A stretch of DNA of 64,000 nucleotides from CALKZN01 sp050633785 (GCA_050633785.1 JBOEHE010000035.1:1-64000), one strand, 5' to 3'; shown: positions 43,901 to 52,474, counted from the stretch's first letter. Translations and numbers: made by a program. Notes: generated by a model from the sequence alone, not told the origin.

Positions 43901-44288
43901 AGAGAGAATTGAAGCGGCGGTCAAGCGCATGCGCCAAGGCATTGTTAATATGCAGCAAGACCCTCGAGCGCAGTGGCTGTTCAGAGTTCACTCTGAGCAA
44001 AAGAATGAATACGCCTTGTCGGAAATTGATGATAATGGTGTGGTCAAAACGTATCGAATTGATCGTACTTTTATTGACAATAATGTGCGTTGGATTATTG
44101 ATTATAAATCAACAGTGCATTTTGATGATGATGTTGAGCAGTTCGTCGATGAACAGGTAACAGGCAGGCACAAAGAACAATTGGACCAATATGCCAGAGT
44201 GATGTCTAAAATAGAGCAACGACCAATCAAGCTGGGAGTCTATTTCCCATTATTGATGCAGTGGCGTGAGTGGGACTTTGCCCGCTGA
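40911..44288 (+). CDS. AddA-like UvrD-type helicase/nuclease
   Basis: This 1125-residue SF1 helicase has the Walker A QAPAGSGKT near residue 26, motif Ia AITFTRKAAKEMR, DEFQDTS, LVGDPMQSIYRFREAD, and motif VI region LLYVACTRAEKRLYLL. A C-terminal PD-(D/E)XK core (YRIDRTFIDN ... WIIDYKS) gives it nuclease activity as in AddA. The start GTG overlaps the AddB-like stop. Together they should process double-strand breaks in an AddAB/RecBCD-like manner. Whether a separate RecBCD exists in this genome is not visible. Confidence 0.85.
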   Translation: MTHPSDSQQRQQALDISQSWIVQAPAGSGKTAILVYRTLALLTTVEQPEQVLAITFTRKAAKEMRDRLLELLNAAEQSYSTDDIFEQQGLVLASQVLQRDQELGWQLLDMPHRLNVQTIDALSAKLVASMPWLSRLGDRPNTSDNPQAHFQYAVEQLLSELLDDEADQDAPLARLLFSLDNNYRKTSRLLATMLGKRDQWLRHFIRQDVAESRFTLEMAWQSISHQALQELVDTVPVGLKANIVELATFSANTLAAGKSTGLKALSAYVDNGREQPRFPRADFADIPQWLALQHLLLTGGQLRKPRGITVKQGFAAKSAEKDQMLELLAALENEPEFLAKLAQVQQIPPPSFSDQQWQQLLSLNAVLKKLLAHLQLRFHASNECDFSEVAQRANLALEDLGQPTDLALRLDYQIQHILVDEFQDTSHAQFSLLENLTKGWQLDDGRTLFLVGDPMQSIYRFREADVGLFLRAARHRKVINEVELQPLVLSENFRSSQTLVDWFNSVFSGAFPKANDETSGAIVYSQASSHKNVAEEPLCVALQTREQEAAMTVDLVQQALQRGDESVAILVRSRGQLKTILPELEHRGITYAGVDIKPLNQAQEVLDVLALCKALVRLDDKVAWLSLLRGPWCGLSLAEITQLTQGNDALVWQRLQTPAFVRALPTEAQQRLQRLVKVMEQALHQRQLTSLSQIVKWAWQRLGGEQTLLSIGLADLDVVWRLIDRLEVAGDIEKLSELEEGLNGLYAQAASDLQQRVVVSTIHKSKGLQYETVILPGLSRKGSGDDKDILRWAEAVDEERQQLLLAPLDSSDGDNSHYKYLQRLESLRDEHEQLRLLYVACTRAEKRLYLLADFKENKSGEIKPDGKSLLARVWSQLEEQFVYSADNAADNESGDLNKGMDVDLDQTLRRLPLNFRVPVRSAIDWQVQNVVQQLSSVESETSQAELDFEWATSVAQAVGIVLHNWLQYHSGSLSDQVIDDAQLKRWRAEFMAMQVEPERIEAAVKRMRQGIVNMQQDPRAQWLFRVHSEQKNEYALSEIDDNGVVKTYRIDRTFIDNNVRWIIDYKSTVHFDDDVEQFVDEQVTGRHKEQLDQYARVMSKIEQRPIKLGVYFPLLMQWREWDFAR

Positions 44289-44487
44289 GAGCGATAGCAA
44301 CCTGCATCAGCACAATACGATAGTGCTTGTTTTTCTTAAGGCAATATAGAGTGGTTTTAAAGATCAATTTTATTTAAGAAAAGTCAGCTATTGTTCAATG
44401 GCTGTTACTATCCGCCGCCAGCGCTGTGCGTATCACGCACCAGCGACAATATCGCTTAATACCGCAGTTATTTTTAGGAACACATCA

Positions 44488-44790
44488 ATGAAATCAAAAC
44501 GCAAGCCACGCCATCCAGGGGCTTTTATCCGTGAAGTATATCTGGAGCCTTTTGCCGGAAAAGTGTCCAGAAGCGTGATAGCCCAACACCTGATGGTATC
44601 TCGTTCAACCTTTAACCGACTGGTGAATGAAGAGGCTGATTTGTCGCCTGAAATGGCTTTGCGATTGTCGAGTGTTCTGGGTGGAGAACCCGAGAAATGG
44701 TTGGCAATGCAATCGGCTTACACACTTTGGGAAACGCGACAATCAATGGATCTGAGCAAGGTCAAGCCTATTGATTTATCGTCGTATTGA
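44488..44790 (+). CDS. HigA-family antitoxin-like regulator, no partner visible
   Basis: This 100-residue Xre-type protein has the HigA beginning RKPRHPGAFIREVYLEPF, the HTH (VIAQHLMVSRSTFNRLVNEEADLSPEMALRLSSVL) and the tail WLAMQSAYTLWETRQ. I start at ATG 44488 (AGGA upstream). HigA is normally preceded by the toxin HigB (~90 residues). The 200 bases before this gene hold no such frame. A near-palindrome (GTGCGT-ATC-ACGCAC at 44426-44440) may be its operator. It may be an orphan antitoxin or a lone regulator. Confidence 0.8.
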   Translation: MKSKRKPRHPGAFIREVYLEPFAGKVSRSVIAQHLMVSRSTFNRLVNEEADLSPEMALRLSSVLGGEPEKWLAMQSAYTLWETRQSMDLSKVKPIDLSSY

Positions 44791-44806
44791 TCTGAGGTCG
44801 AATAAA

Positions 44807-44832
44807 AAAAAGGAGGGTAAACCCTCCTTTTA
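44807..44832. terminator. Bidirectional terminator
   Basis: AAAAGGAGGGT and ACCCTCCTTTT pair around two bases, with A and T runs on both sides. It lies between the converging HigA-like and deaD genes and can serve both. Confidence 0.9.
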
Positions 44833-44852
44833 ATGCGGTATGCAGTGCAGCG

Positions 44853-46697
44853 TTATTTACGTCTGCGGCTGTCGCGCTTTTTGTTGGCGTAGTCAGAGCG
44901 AGGTTTGCGGTCGAAACCACTTTTGCCGCGCTTTGAATTATAAGACTTCCTGCCGCCACGTGAGCTGCCAGTAGAAACGTCTTCAGCGCCGTCATCGCCA
45001 GTATAGATACGCACTGCCATTGGGCGGCCTGCAACGCGAGCTTTTTGCAGAATGCTCAGAATGCCTTTAGGCATGTCACTGGGTAGATCGACTGTGGAGT
45101 AGGTCTCCATGATTTCAATCTCACCGATATATTTGCTTTCCAGATCCGCTTCATTAGCAATAGCACCTACAATGTTGCCTGGATTGACGTTGTTACGACG
45201 ACCAATATCAAGGCGATAACGTTGCATTTCTACTTCAGGAAAGTCCTTGAGCGGAGTTGCATTCTTTGAAGGGGCTGGTTTTCGTTCGCGAGGTGCAGAA
45301 TCACGGCGGCCTCTGTCACCACGGTCGCCTCTATCATTGCGACTTTCACCACCAAAAGCACGATCGGCTTTCAGTTCTTTTTCATCCATCAACAGTGGTG
45401 TATCGCCTTGTGCCATATGCGCCAGTGCAGCAGCAATCTGTTCGCTGGATATTTCATGTTCCTGTTGCAATTCGGCGATCATTTGCGAGAAAAAATCCAG
45501 GTTCTCATCGGATAATGTGGTTTGAATTTTTTGCTTAAAACGATCGACTCGATTGCGGTTTATGTCTTGCACACTTGGCAAGGTCATGGGTTTTAGTGTT
45601 TGTTTGGTAGCTCGCTCGATGCTGCCCAGCATACGTTTTTCGCGTGGTGCAACAAATAAAATGGCTGAGCCTGTGCGACCTGCCCGACCCGTTCGACCAA
45701 TACGATGTACATAAGATTCGGTATCATGCGGTACATCGAAGTTGATGACATGGCTGATGCGGTCAACATCAAGCCCGCGAGCGGCAACGTCGGTTGCAAT
45801 CAGAATATCAAGCTTGCCATTTTTTAAACGTTCTATAACCTTTTCACGATTGGCCTGTGGAATGTCACCATTCAGAGCTTCACTGCTGAAACCGCGAGCG
45901 CTGAGTTTGTCAGCCAGTTCTGTGGTGGCATTTTTGGTGCGCACGAACACAATGACGCCATCAGTATCTTCATTTTCGAGAATACGGGTCATGGCATCCA
46001 GCTTATGTGTGCCTTTGACAATCCAGAAGCGCTGCTCAATACTGCTGGCCGTGGTCGTTTTGGAGGCAATCTTGATGTGCACGGGATCATTCAAATGCTG
46101 ATCAGCTACCTTTTTAACTTCACGAGGCATGGTTGCCGAAAACAGGGCAATTTGACGCGTCGGGGGAGTCTGTTCCAACACCCATTTAACATCGTCAATA
46201 AAACCCATGCGTAGCATCTCATCGGCCTCATCAAGCACAAGTGCCTGCAAGTCATTCAATTTTAATGTTTTGCGGCGCATGTGATCCATAACGCGGCCTG
46301 GCGTTCCAACAACGACTTGTGCGCCGCGTTGCAGTTGTTTCAATTGAACAGTGTAGGATTGTCCACCATAGATAGGCAGAACATTGAGGCCCTTCAAATG
46401 TTTTGAGTATTGTTGGCAAGCTTCGGCAACTTGAATCGCCAGCTCTCTGGTTGGTGCCAGAATCAACAACTGTGGTTGACGTAAATTGGGGTCAATACGT
46501 GCCAGTAAAGGCAGTGCGAAAGCCGCTGTTTTGCCCGTGCCTGTTTGTGCCTGGCCCAATATATCTCTGCCTTCAAGTAAGGACGGAATCGATTCCGCTT
46601 GAATGGGTGAAGGCTGTTCGTAGCCTTGCTCCTGTACAGCGCGCAGGATCGGTTCAGGTAGGCCCAGTTCGGAAAAAGGGGGTAGAAAATCAGTCAT
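44853..46697 (-). CDS. deaD: DEAD-box RNA helicase DeaD/CsdA
   Basis: This 614-residue cold-shock-type RNA helicase has the motif set AQTGTGKTAA, PTRELA, VLDEADEML, SAT and HRIGRTGRAG. A CsdA-like dimerisation/RNA-binding portion (residues ~480-560, with YRLDIGRRNNVNPGNIVGAI) and a basic RGG/K-rich tail follow. It acts in ribosome assembly and mRNA unwinding at low temperature. The start has GCGGAG five bases upstream. It has a long upstream region, as expected for a cold-regulated leader. Confidence 0.93.
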   Translation of the reverse strand: MTDFLPPFSELGLPEPILRAVQEQGYEQPSPIQAESIPSLLEGRDILGQAQTGTGKTAAFALPLLARIDPNLRQPQLLILAPTRELAIQVAEACQQYSKHLKGLNVLPIYGGQSYTVQLKQLQRGAQVVVGTPGRVMDHMRRKTLKLNDLQALVLDEADEMLRMGFIDDVKWVLEQTPPTRQIALFSATMPREVKKVADQHLNDPVHIKIASKTTTASSIEQRFWIVKGTHKLDAMTRILENEDTDGVIVFVRTKNATTELADKLSARGFSSEALNGDIPQANREKVIERLKNGKLDILIATDVAARGLDVDRISHVINFDVPHDTESYVHRIGRTGRAGRTGSAILFVAPREKRMLGSIERATKQTLKPMTLPSVQDINRNRVDRFKQKIQTTLSDENLDFFSQMIAELQQEHEISSEQIAAALAHMAQGDTPLLMDEKELKADRAFGGESRNDRGDRGDRGRRDSAPRERKPAPSKNATPLKDFPEVEMQRYRLDIGRRNNVNPGNIVGAIANEADLESKYIGEIEIMETYSTVDLPSDMPKGILSILQKARVAGRPMAVRIYTGDDGAEDVSTGSSRGGRKSYNSKRGKSGFDRKPRSDYANKKRDSRRRK

Positions 46698-47010
46698 ATA
46701 TGCTCCGCTTAATTAAAAAGCGTTTGTTACTAGTACGTCAATACAGTCATTGCTGGCGTTCGCTGGCCGAGATCTGATTGACGCACTGGCCTCGCTATAG
46801 CTGTGACCGTTCTTCCCAGTTGGCAAACTCTAAGGTGAAGCCCTGTTTTTTTGTCCAGACTTCACGAGGGCGCGAGTATACCGAGTCTCCCGCCTTAAGG
46901 CTATGGAGTTTGCGTAATAATAAGGCTTTAGCCACCAAAATCAGTGAATTCTGGGAAATTGTTCTATAATAATGCGGGTAATGGGCGTTTAATGTAGTGT
47001 AAGGGTGTGT
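46698..47010. other. Divergent promoter region, deaD leader
   Basis: About 310 bases between divergent genes. On the plus strand TATAAT at 46965 is a good -10 for the C25 protease; the matching -35 is weak. On the minus side the bases near 46736-46785 hold an imperfect inverted pair (ACGTCAATAC...ATTGACGC) that could fold in the deaD leader. No reading frame or tRNA is convincing. Confidence 0.4.
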
Positions 47011-50000
47011 ATGGTGCAGGTTTTTAAGTGGTTGAAGCGACTGATTTTAGTCGGTATTTTCGGTGTGTGTTTCTCGGACGCTATCGCCTACTCTACGCGT
47101 GTTCCTGTCACAATTACCAATCCTACAGCAGCAGTGTTGACCAATCATACAATACGTATTGAGCTCAATGCTGGTAATGCACCGGGTTTTAACTGGCTTA
47201 ATAACGGTGATGATATTCTGGTAACAGATTCGGCCTTTAATGCTTTGGATTATTATCTGGAAAGCTTTGATGGTGGTGGACAGACGGCCGTTGTCTGGAT
47301 CGAAGTGCCTTCGATACCAGTTAGCCCACCTGATACGACGGTTTACATTTATTATGATGACGCCACGGCAACCTCCACCAGCAGTGCAGCAAACACCTTT
47401 GTAAACAGCGGGTTTAAGTATCATACCCAGCCCTACTCTGATGCAGCCCCCGGCCCTTTGTCTCGAGCGGCTGGTGAGGCTATTTTCAATTTTGACAGCG
47501 TGACTACAAATACCAATTATGGTTGTTCAGCACTGGGTTCGATTGAAGTGGATAATAGCGGCACCTATGGATCCAATGGTGATATCGCCTATTTTTACGA
47601 AACCTTTTTTGAGGTGCCAGTTGGGGCAACCTATGAATTCCGTATGGGAAATGATTTTGGCCATGGGGGTGAGTTGTATGTTGATGGTACAACTGTCGAA
47701 GCGGATTGGGCAAATGACCTGTGGTGGGGCTTAAATTATTCCAATGCTGATACATTAACTGGTTCCATTGCTTTGTCGGCTGGAACGCACACACTCAAAG
47801 CATTGGGTTTTGAGCGTTGCTGTGATGGGCCAGCGGGTATTCAATATCGCACATCACCAGTTGGTCCATGGGTCGATTTTGAAGTGGGATCGCCAGGTCT
47901 GACGCTATATGCCCCCAGCTGTCCTGTTGAGAGTAATGTTATTGGCCTTCCTGAATCTGTGCCGGTGACCTTAAGTGAATTTGACAGCCGAAAAATCGGC
48001 CCTTATTTTCGCTTTGAATGGCAGACTGCCAGTGAGACCTTCAATGTTGGTTTTAATATCTGGGCCAATATTGATGACGAATGGATGCCGCTGAACAGGC
48101 GTGTGATTCGCAGCCGCAGTACAGACTCAACTCGACCGCAAGCATATCGTTATGACTTTAATAATGCCAAGCGCCAGCTGCCAATCCAGAAAATAGCCTT
48201 ATCCAGTGTAGATGTTACTGGCAAAGAAGACTTTCATGGTCCATTTGAATTGAATAAGCAGTATGGTCAAGGACAGTTGCCGGAGCCGATCAATTGGCAG
48301 GCAATTCGCTCCCAGTATGCACAACGCATGCAAGAGAAAGGTTATCAGTACATCAACTATCGTTGGCGTAAACCAAGTAAAAGAGCCTTGAAAGATTCAA
48401 GCCGAATTGCTCTGGATATAGATGAAAAAGGTATTTATCGAGTCACGTATGATGATTTGCGTGCCCAGGGCATAGATTGGCAAAAAATCAGTAAAAAACA
48501 CATCGCTGTAAGCTATCAAGGACAGGCTGTGTCGCGTTTCGTTGGTGGCGGTGGGCGCAAGTTTGGGCCTGGCAGTTATATCGACTTTTTTGCCAATGTG
48601 CCGCAGGGCCGGGATGCTTTGTATGCGGATCAATCGGTGTATACATTGTCACTCAAACCTGATTTTAGACGTCGAGCAGCGCGTGTTAAACGCAAGCCTG
48701 AATCATTGGATGAATGGCATTTTGTGACTGAGCATATCGAACAGCAAAATTATTATAATGAACTCAGTCCTTTGGGCGATCCATGGCAAATGGATGAATT
48801 GTTTACGGTGAACCAACCGGTTGTTCAGTCCTACGCATTTACTATTGATCAAGCTATTATTGATGATCAGTCAGCAGTCTTTAAAGGCGCTTTTAGTGGA
48901 ATTACTGATCTGCCGGAGCAGGATACTGATGGTGATGGTGAGTTTGATGATGAACACCATGTGCAAGTGTATATCAATGACATGGAAGAACCTGTTTATG
49001 ATGGGAGTTTCGATGGAATTGAAGCATGGTTAGTCGAGGTTAGTTTTCCGGCTCATTTCCTTAAGTTTGGTGAAAATACCGTTCGTATACAACTGCCCGG
49101 TGATACGGGTTATCGCTTTGATCTGGTGGGCATAGATGAGTTGACGATTGCCTACCCAGTCTCATCAGTAGCGGCATCACTGGATAAAATTGATTCTCCG
49201 AGTGATGCGCAAGCAACAGATGGTATTGCGTTTAAGGCTGAGAATCGCCGTAATCTGGTCGCTTATGCCTATCTGGAAGACCATAATCTGGCACGCTTGT
49301 CTGTTGCCAAAGTTCGAAAGGGCAAATTTGCAGTGCCTAAAATAGCGCAAGGGGTGGCAAACTATTGGATATCGACTGTTGAGCAGTTGCTCAAACCCAG
49401 TTCGCTGTATGTTCTGCCAGATAGTGATGTTCTGGTGAATCAATCTACTAAGCTGTTGATTGTCAGCCATCCAAATTTTATCGGTGAAGCCTTGCAGGCT
49501 TATGCCAAGGCACGAGCCGATGCAGGTGTCAGTAATCAGATTGTCAGTACCGATGACATTGCAAATAGCTATGGTATAGATGTGCCATTACCAACGGCAA
49601 TCAAACGCTTTTTGCAGGACGTTTCCAAACAAGTGGAATACGAATCGGTTCTATTGGTTGGAGGTCACTCTTACGATTATTTGAACAACCTCAATGCGGA
49701 CCCGAATGCAGAAACGATTAATTTTCTGCCAACCTTTTATCGCCCGGTCTGGATAATTAACTATAACCCTACTGATTTGCCATTTGTTGATTTTGATGAT
49801 GATGGTCGTCCAGAAAAGAGTATTGGACGTTGGCCTGTCCGAAGTTTGGATGATTTACAGACTATTGTTGACAAAAGTCTGTCCTGGTTGGCCAATGCTG
49901 ATGGTCGGGCTGAAAATGGCCTCAAGGTTGTGATGGTGGCGGATGAGAATGATGGCTTGGATTTTGACCGTGCTTTGGATGATGTTGGTCAACACATGGT

Positions 50001-50532
50001 GGCTGGCGGTGTTGCTCTACAGAGTTTGCAGAAAATTTATGTTGATGAATTGAAGCAGGACCCTTCAGTGCCAGCGAATAGTGTATTTCAGACGGCTCAA
50101 AACCAATTGCTCGATGCGGTCAATCAAGAGGCTGACTGGCTGATTTATAATGGACATGCATCGCCTAGTGTCTGGTCATTTCGTAGTATTTTAAACACTC
50201 AGGCTGTTGCGCAAATGAGTAATGTGGATCATCCAATGGTGGTGATGCCGTTAGCTTGTTACACCACGTATTATGAGTCACCAACGAACAACACTCTGGC
50301 TCATCAACTGTTGTTCAACGGTGATCGAGGTGCTGTTGCTATTCATGGCGCGATGATGTTGGGTGAATATTATGGCAACCTGAAAATGGCTGAAGAGATT
50401 CTGAAAACACCAGATACGATCAAAACCATAGGCGGAGTTATTCAGTCTGCCAAGCGCAGGCTGCCTGTGAATTATTTGAATACATCCTATAACTGGGCCT
50501 TGTTGGGTGATCCTTCCTTGCCGATGCAGTAA
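47011..50532 (+). CDS. Secreted C25 (gingipain-like) cysteine protease
   Basis: This is a 1173-residue exported protein. I start at ATG 47011 with AAGGG upstream rather than GTG 47005. After a signal peptide (ILVGIFGVCFSDAIA), residues ~25-130 match DUF2341 (VTITNPTAAVLTNHTIRI), followed by a PA14-like segment (~185-290). The C25 domain covers ~820-1173: the catalytic His is in IYNGHASPS (H1049) and the Cys in MPLACYTTYYES (C1083), ending YNWALLGDPSLPM. No type IX C-terminal sorting domain is seen, so export route beyond Sec is open. Probable extracellular protein degradation. Confidence 0.8.
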   Translation: MVQVFKWLKRLILVGIFGVCFSDAIAYSTRVPVTITNPTAAVLTNHTIRIELNAGNAPGFNWLNNGDDILVTDSAFNALDYYLESFDGGGQTAVVWIEVPSIPVSPPDTTVYIYYDDATATSTSSAANTFVNSGFKYHTQPYSDAAPGPLSRAAGEAIFNFDSVTTNTNYGCSALGSIEVDNSGTYGSNGDIAYFYETFFEVPVGATYEFRMGNDFGHGGELYVDGTTVEADWANDLWWGLNYSNADTLTGSIALSAGTHTLKALGFERCCDGPAGIQYRTSPVGPWVDFEVGSPGLTLYAPSCPVESNVIGLPESVPVTLSEFDSRKIGPYFRFEWQTASETFNVGFNIWANIDDEWMPLNRRVIRSRSTDSTRPQAYRYDFNNAKRQLPIQKIALSSVDVTGKEDFHGPFELNKQYGQGQLPEPINWQAIRSQYAQRMQEKGYQYINYRWRKPSKRALKDSSRIALDIDEKGIYRVTYDDLRAQGIDWQKISKKHIAVSYQGQAVSRFVGGGGRKFGPGSYIDFFANVPQGRDALYADQSVYTLSLKPDFRRRAARVKRKPESLDEWHFVTEHIEQQNYYNELSPLGDPWQMDELFTVNQPVVQSYAFTIDQAIIDDQSAVFKGAFSGITDLPEQDTDGDGEFDDEHHVQVYINDMEEPVYDGSFDGIEAWLVEVSFPAHFLKFGENTVRIQLPGDTGYRFDLVGIDELTIAYPVSSVAASLDKIDSPSDAQATDGIAFKAENRRNLVAYAYLEDHNLARLSVAKVRKGKFAVPKIAQGVANYWISTVEQLLKPSSLYVLPDSDVLVNQSTKLLIVSHPNFIGEALQAYAKARADAGVSNQIVSTDDIANSYGIDVPLPTAIKRFLQDVSKQVEYESVLLVGGHSYDYLNNLNADPNAETINFLPTFYRPVWIINYNPTDLPFVDFDDDGRPEKSIGRWPVRSLDDLQTIVDKSLSWLANADGRAENGLKVVMVADENDGLDFDRALDDVGQHMVAGGVALQSLQKIYVDELKQDPSVPANSVFQTAQNQLLDAVNQEADWLIYNGHASPSVWSFRSILNTQAVAQMSNVDHPMVVMPLACYTTYYESPTNNTLAHQLLFNGDRGAVAIHGAMMLGEYYGNLKMAEEILKTPDTIKTIGGVIQSAKRRLPVNYLNTSYNWALLGDPSLPMQ

Positions 50533-50585
50533 TGGATAGACCGTAATGGTTTTAGAGCTAACTATTTTCTAACAGGAGTGTGATA

Positions 50586-50999
50586 ATGGTGGTTATGAAT
50601 ATACCGCTATTAATTGCAGGAATACTCTCTCTGGTGGCCTTTTTAGCTCATGCTTTTGTAGGTGATCAGGAATATCGACAATTGAAACCCGCCACTGGTA
50701 GCCCGGCTAAACTCAAGGAAACTTGGGTTCAAGTCAGAAGCGGTTGGCATTGGGTGAGTGTGGATTTGTTATTGTCGGCGATATTGTTGCTGCTCATCTC
50801 ATTAACGGATTATATCCAGGCAAAATCAGAAGTGCTCTTTCTGCTCAGCCTTTATTTTCTTGTAACTGGTATTGTGTGGCTAATTACTGTGTTTGTCTCA
50901 AGGAATAATACCAAACAGATTTTTGTCTTGGGACAATGGATTTTCTGTTTTGTGGTCAGCGCTCTAGTGTATTATGGTCGCATGGAAATTGTTGGGTGA
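50586..50999 (+). CDS. Small four-helix membrane protein, unknown
   Basis: This 137-residue membrane protein has four helices (LIAGILSLVAFLAHAFV, WVSVDLLLSAILLLLISL, VLFLLSLYFLVTGIVWLITVF, FVLGQWIFCFVVSALVYY) and a short conserved-looking loop with GDQEYRQLKP. I start at ATG 50586, seven bases after AGGAG. Similar short proteins with a histidine (AHAFVGDQEY) recur in proteobacteria with no assigned role. The next gene overlaps its 3' end. Confidence 0.65.
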   Translation: MVVMNIPLLIAGILSLVAFLAHAFVGDQEYRQLKPATGSPAKLKETWVQVRSGWHWVSVDLLLSAILLLLISLTDYIQAKSEVLFLLSLYFLVTGIVWLITVFVSRNNTKQIFVLGQWIFCFVVSALVYYGRMEIVG

Positions 51000-51297
51000 G
51001 GCTTTTTTGGGAATTAAAAAAACTCTACTTGCTATTGCCGTGATATTAATCATCGTTGGATCAACCTACTTTGCCAGCTTTTTTATGTTGACCAAAAAGT
51101 ATCGTGTTGTATATACCGATAGTCACTGCGATATTGCCCGAACGGTCAGTCACGATTGGTTGCGTCATTTTTACTACCCTGCTGCCGTTGTTGAATTATG
51201 GTTTTGGGGGAAGTCACCGCATAAGCCAACTCTGCAAATTTATACACCTGAGATTGCCGATTATTTTATCAAACAACAATCGCAATGCAGTCAGTAG
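50974..51297 (+). CDS. Single-pass membrane protein, unknown
   Basis: This 107-residue protein has one helix (TLLAIAVILIIVGSTYFASFF, residues ~17-37) and a small external domain with three cysteines or histidines (DSHCDIARTVSHDWLRHF). It overlaps the previous gene by 26 bases and lacks a clear ribosome site, so it is either coupled or starts at a later codon. No family is recognised. Confidence 0.5.
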   Translation: MVAWKLLGEAFLGIKKTLLAIAVILIIVGSTYFASFFMLTKKYRVVYTDSHCDIARTVSHDWLRHFYYPAAVVELWFWGKSPHKPTLQIYTPEIADYFIKQQSQCSQ

Positions 51298-51336
51298 TTG
51301 TGTGCTGATACCACCTATTAACTATCTATATACACT

Positions 51337-51666
51337 ATGAAAATTGATGAATTACCTTTTGGCACAACCAATTGGTCAGAAGTAGAAAAAACGGAACACA
51401 CCGGCGAAACGGGAATGGCATACTGGCAAACCAGAATGTTTGGTGATATCCGCGTTCGAATGGTTGAGTATTCGGCAGGTTATCTGGCTGATCACTGGTG
51501 CAGCAAGGGGCATATACTGTTTTGCCTGGAGGGAGAATTGGATACGGAGCTGGATGATGGTCGGACTGTGACTTTGACTCCTGGAATGAGTTATCAGGTT
51601 GCGGATAATGCGGAAGCACATCGTTCGTCAACGACATCAGGGGCTAGGCTTTTTGTTGTCGACTAA
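51337..51666 (+). CDS. DHCW-motif cupin-fold protein
   Basis: This 109-residue cupin-fold protein has the characteristic stretch DHWCSKGHILFCLEGEL and a second part YQVADNAEAHRSS. These match the family annotated 'DHCW motif cupin fold protein'. Length is typical. The function is unknown. A hairpin overlapping its stop codon probably ends the transcript. Confidence 0.85.
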   Translation: MKIDELPFGTTNWSEVEKTEHTGETGMAYWQTRMFGDIRVRMVEYSAGYLADHWCSKGHILFCLEGELDTELDDGRTVTLTPGMSYQVADNAEAHRSSTTSGARLFVVD

Positions 51667-51700
51667 GCGTTGGCTTAGTCGTTAAAACGCAAATTTTTTA
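51660..51700 (+). terminator. Terminator after the DHCW cupin gene
   Basis: Arms CGACTAAGC (51660-51668) and GCTTAGTCG (51673-51681) form a 9-bp stem over the stop codon; a T run follows at 51694-51699 after a short AT-rich gap. The gap makes it less than ideal. Confidence 0.55.
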
Positions 51701-51734
51701 ATCAAAATTTGACAAAAGGTTTCTATTCAATCAA

Positions 51735-51756
51735 TAATACACCATATGGTATATTA
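51735..51756. promoter_or_regulatory. Palindromic operator over the ArsR start codon
   Basis: A 22-base palindrome TAATACACCAT|ATGGTATATTA has one mismatched pair and covers the ATG at 51746. No ribosome site lies upstream. This fits autorepression by the ArsR-type regulator, perhaps with a leaderless or weakly translated message. Confidence 0.7.
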
Positions 51757-52099
51757 TAGAGATGAAAAAATAGACGATGCTTTTTTCGCTCTGTCTCACC
51801 CTGTGAGACGGGCTGTGTTGGATCAGTTGTCGTCTGGAAAACAATCCGTGGCTGAGGTGTCCAAACCTTATGGCCTGTCGCCAGCGCAGATGACCAAGCA
51901 CCTTGCAATTCTGGAACGAGGCGGTTTGTTGGAGCGAGAACGTCAGGGACGCACTCATTACCTGCAATTGCAGCCCGATGCATTGCAGGAAATTATGGAA
52001 TGGGTGCAACGCTATCAGAAATTCTGGGATTCTCGTTTGGATGCTCTGGAACGTTATCTGGATAGCACTGCGTCTGCCCAAGCGAAGAAAGAAGAATAA
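51746..52099 (+). CDS. ArsR-family regulator
   Basis: This 117-residue winged-helix protein has the ArsR core AFFALSHPVRRAVLDQLSSG, the recognition helix segment LSPAQMTKHLAILERGGLLERERQGRTHYLQL, and a C-terminal helix with WVQRYQKFWDSRLDALERYL. It has no metal-binding cysteines; this subgroup is usually found beside SRPBCC (AHSA1-like) proteins, as here. The ATG lies inside a palindrome, consistent with autoregulation. It begins the run of small genes to about 56 kb. Confidence 0.85.
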   Translation: MVYYRDEKIDDAFFALSHPVRRAVLDQLSSGKQSVAEVSKPYGLSPAQMTKHLAILERGGLLERERQGRTHYLQLQPDALQEIMEWVQRYQKFWDSRLDALERYLDSTASAQAKKEE

Positions 52100-52132
52100 T
52101 GTGTATCAACGTATTTAAACAGGAGATAAAAA

Positions 52133-52450
52133 ATGGCTAAATTTGTATTTGTATATCATGGTGGAAAAATGTCTGATGACCCGGAAGTTATGGCTGCAGC
52201 CATGGAGGCCTGGGGAGCATGGTTTGCTTCCATGGGAGAGGCAGTGATCGATGGTGGTAATCCGGTGGGCCAGTCAGCCACAGTGAATGGTGATGGGTCT
52301 ATCAGTAATGATGGTGGCAGTAACCCAACCAGTGGCTATAGCTTGATTGATGCCCAGAACATGGATGATGCTTTGGCCAAAGCCAAAAACTGCCCTATTC
52401 TTGCCAATGGCGGCACGGTAGAGGTAGCGCCAGCTATTGAGATGGGTTAG
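52133..52450 (+). CDS. YCII-related protein
   Basis: This 105-residue protein of the YCII-like dimeric alpha-beta-barrel family has a Gly/Asp-rich middle (GNPVGQSATVNGDGS) and the closing GYSLIDAQNMDDALAKAKNCPIL helix, as in many YCII proteins next to ArsR/SRPBCC genes. It starts after AGGAG. The active-site role is unclear for this subgroup. Confidence 0.8.
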   Translation: MAKFVFVYHGGKMSDDPEVMAAAMEAWGAWFASMGEAVIDGGNPVGQSATVNGDGSISNDGGSNPTSGYSLIDAQNMDDALAKAKNCPILANGGTVEVAPAIEMG

Positions 52451-52474
52451 ATCGGTACTTTTGAGGATTTTGAA

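Noticed and set aside
44289..44487. Possible HigB toxin before the HigA-like gene
   Set aside because: No frame of about 90 codons and no RelE/HigB motif in any of the three forward frames.
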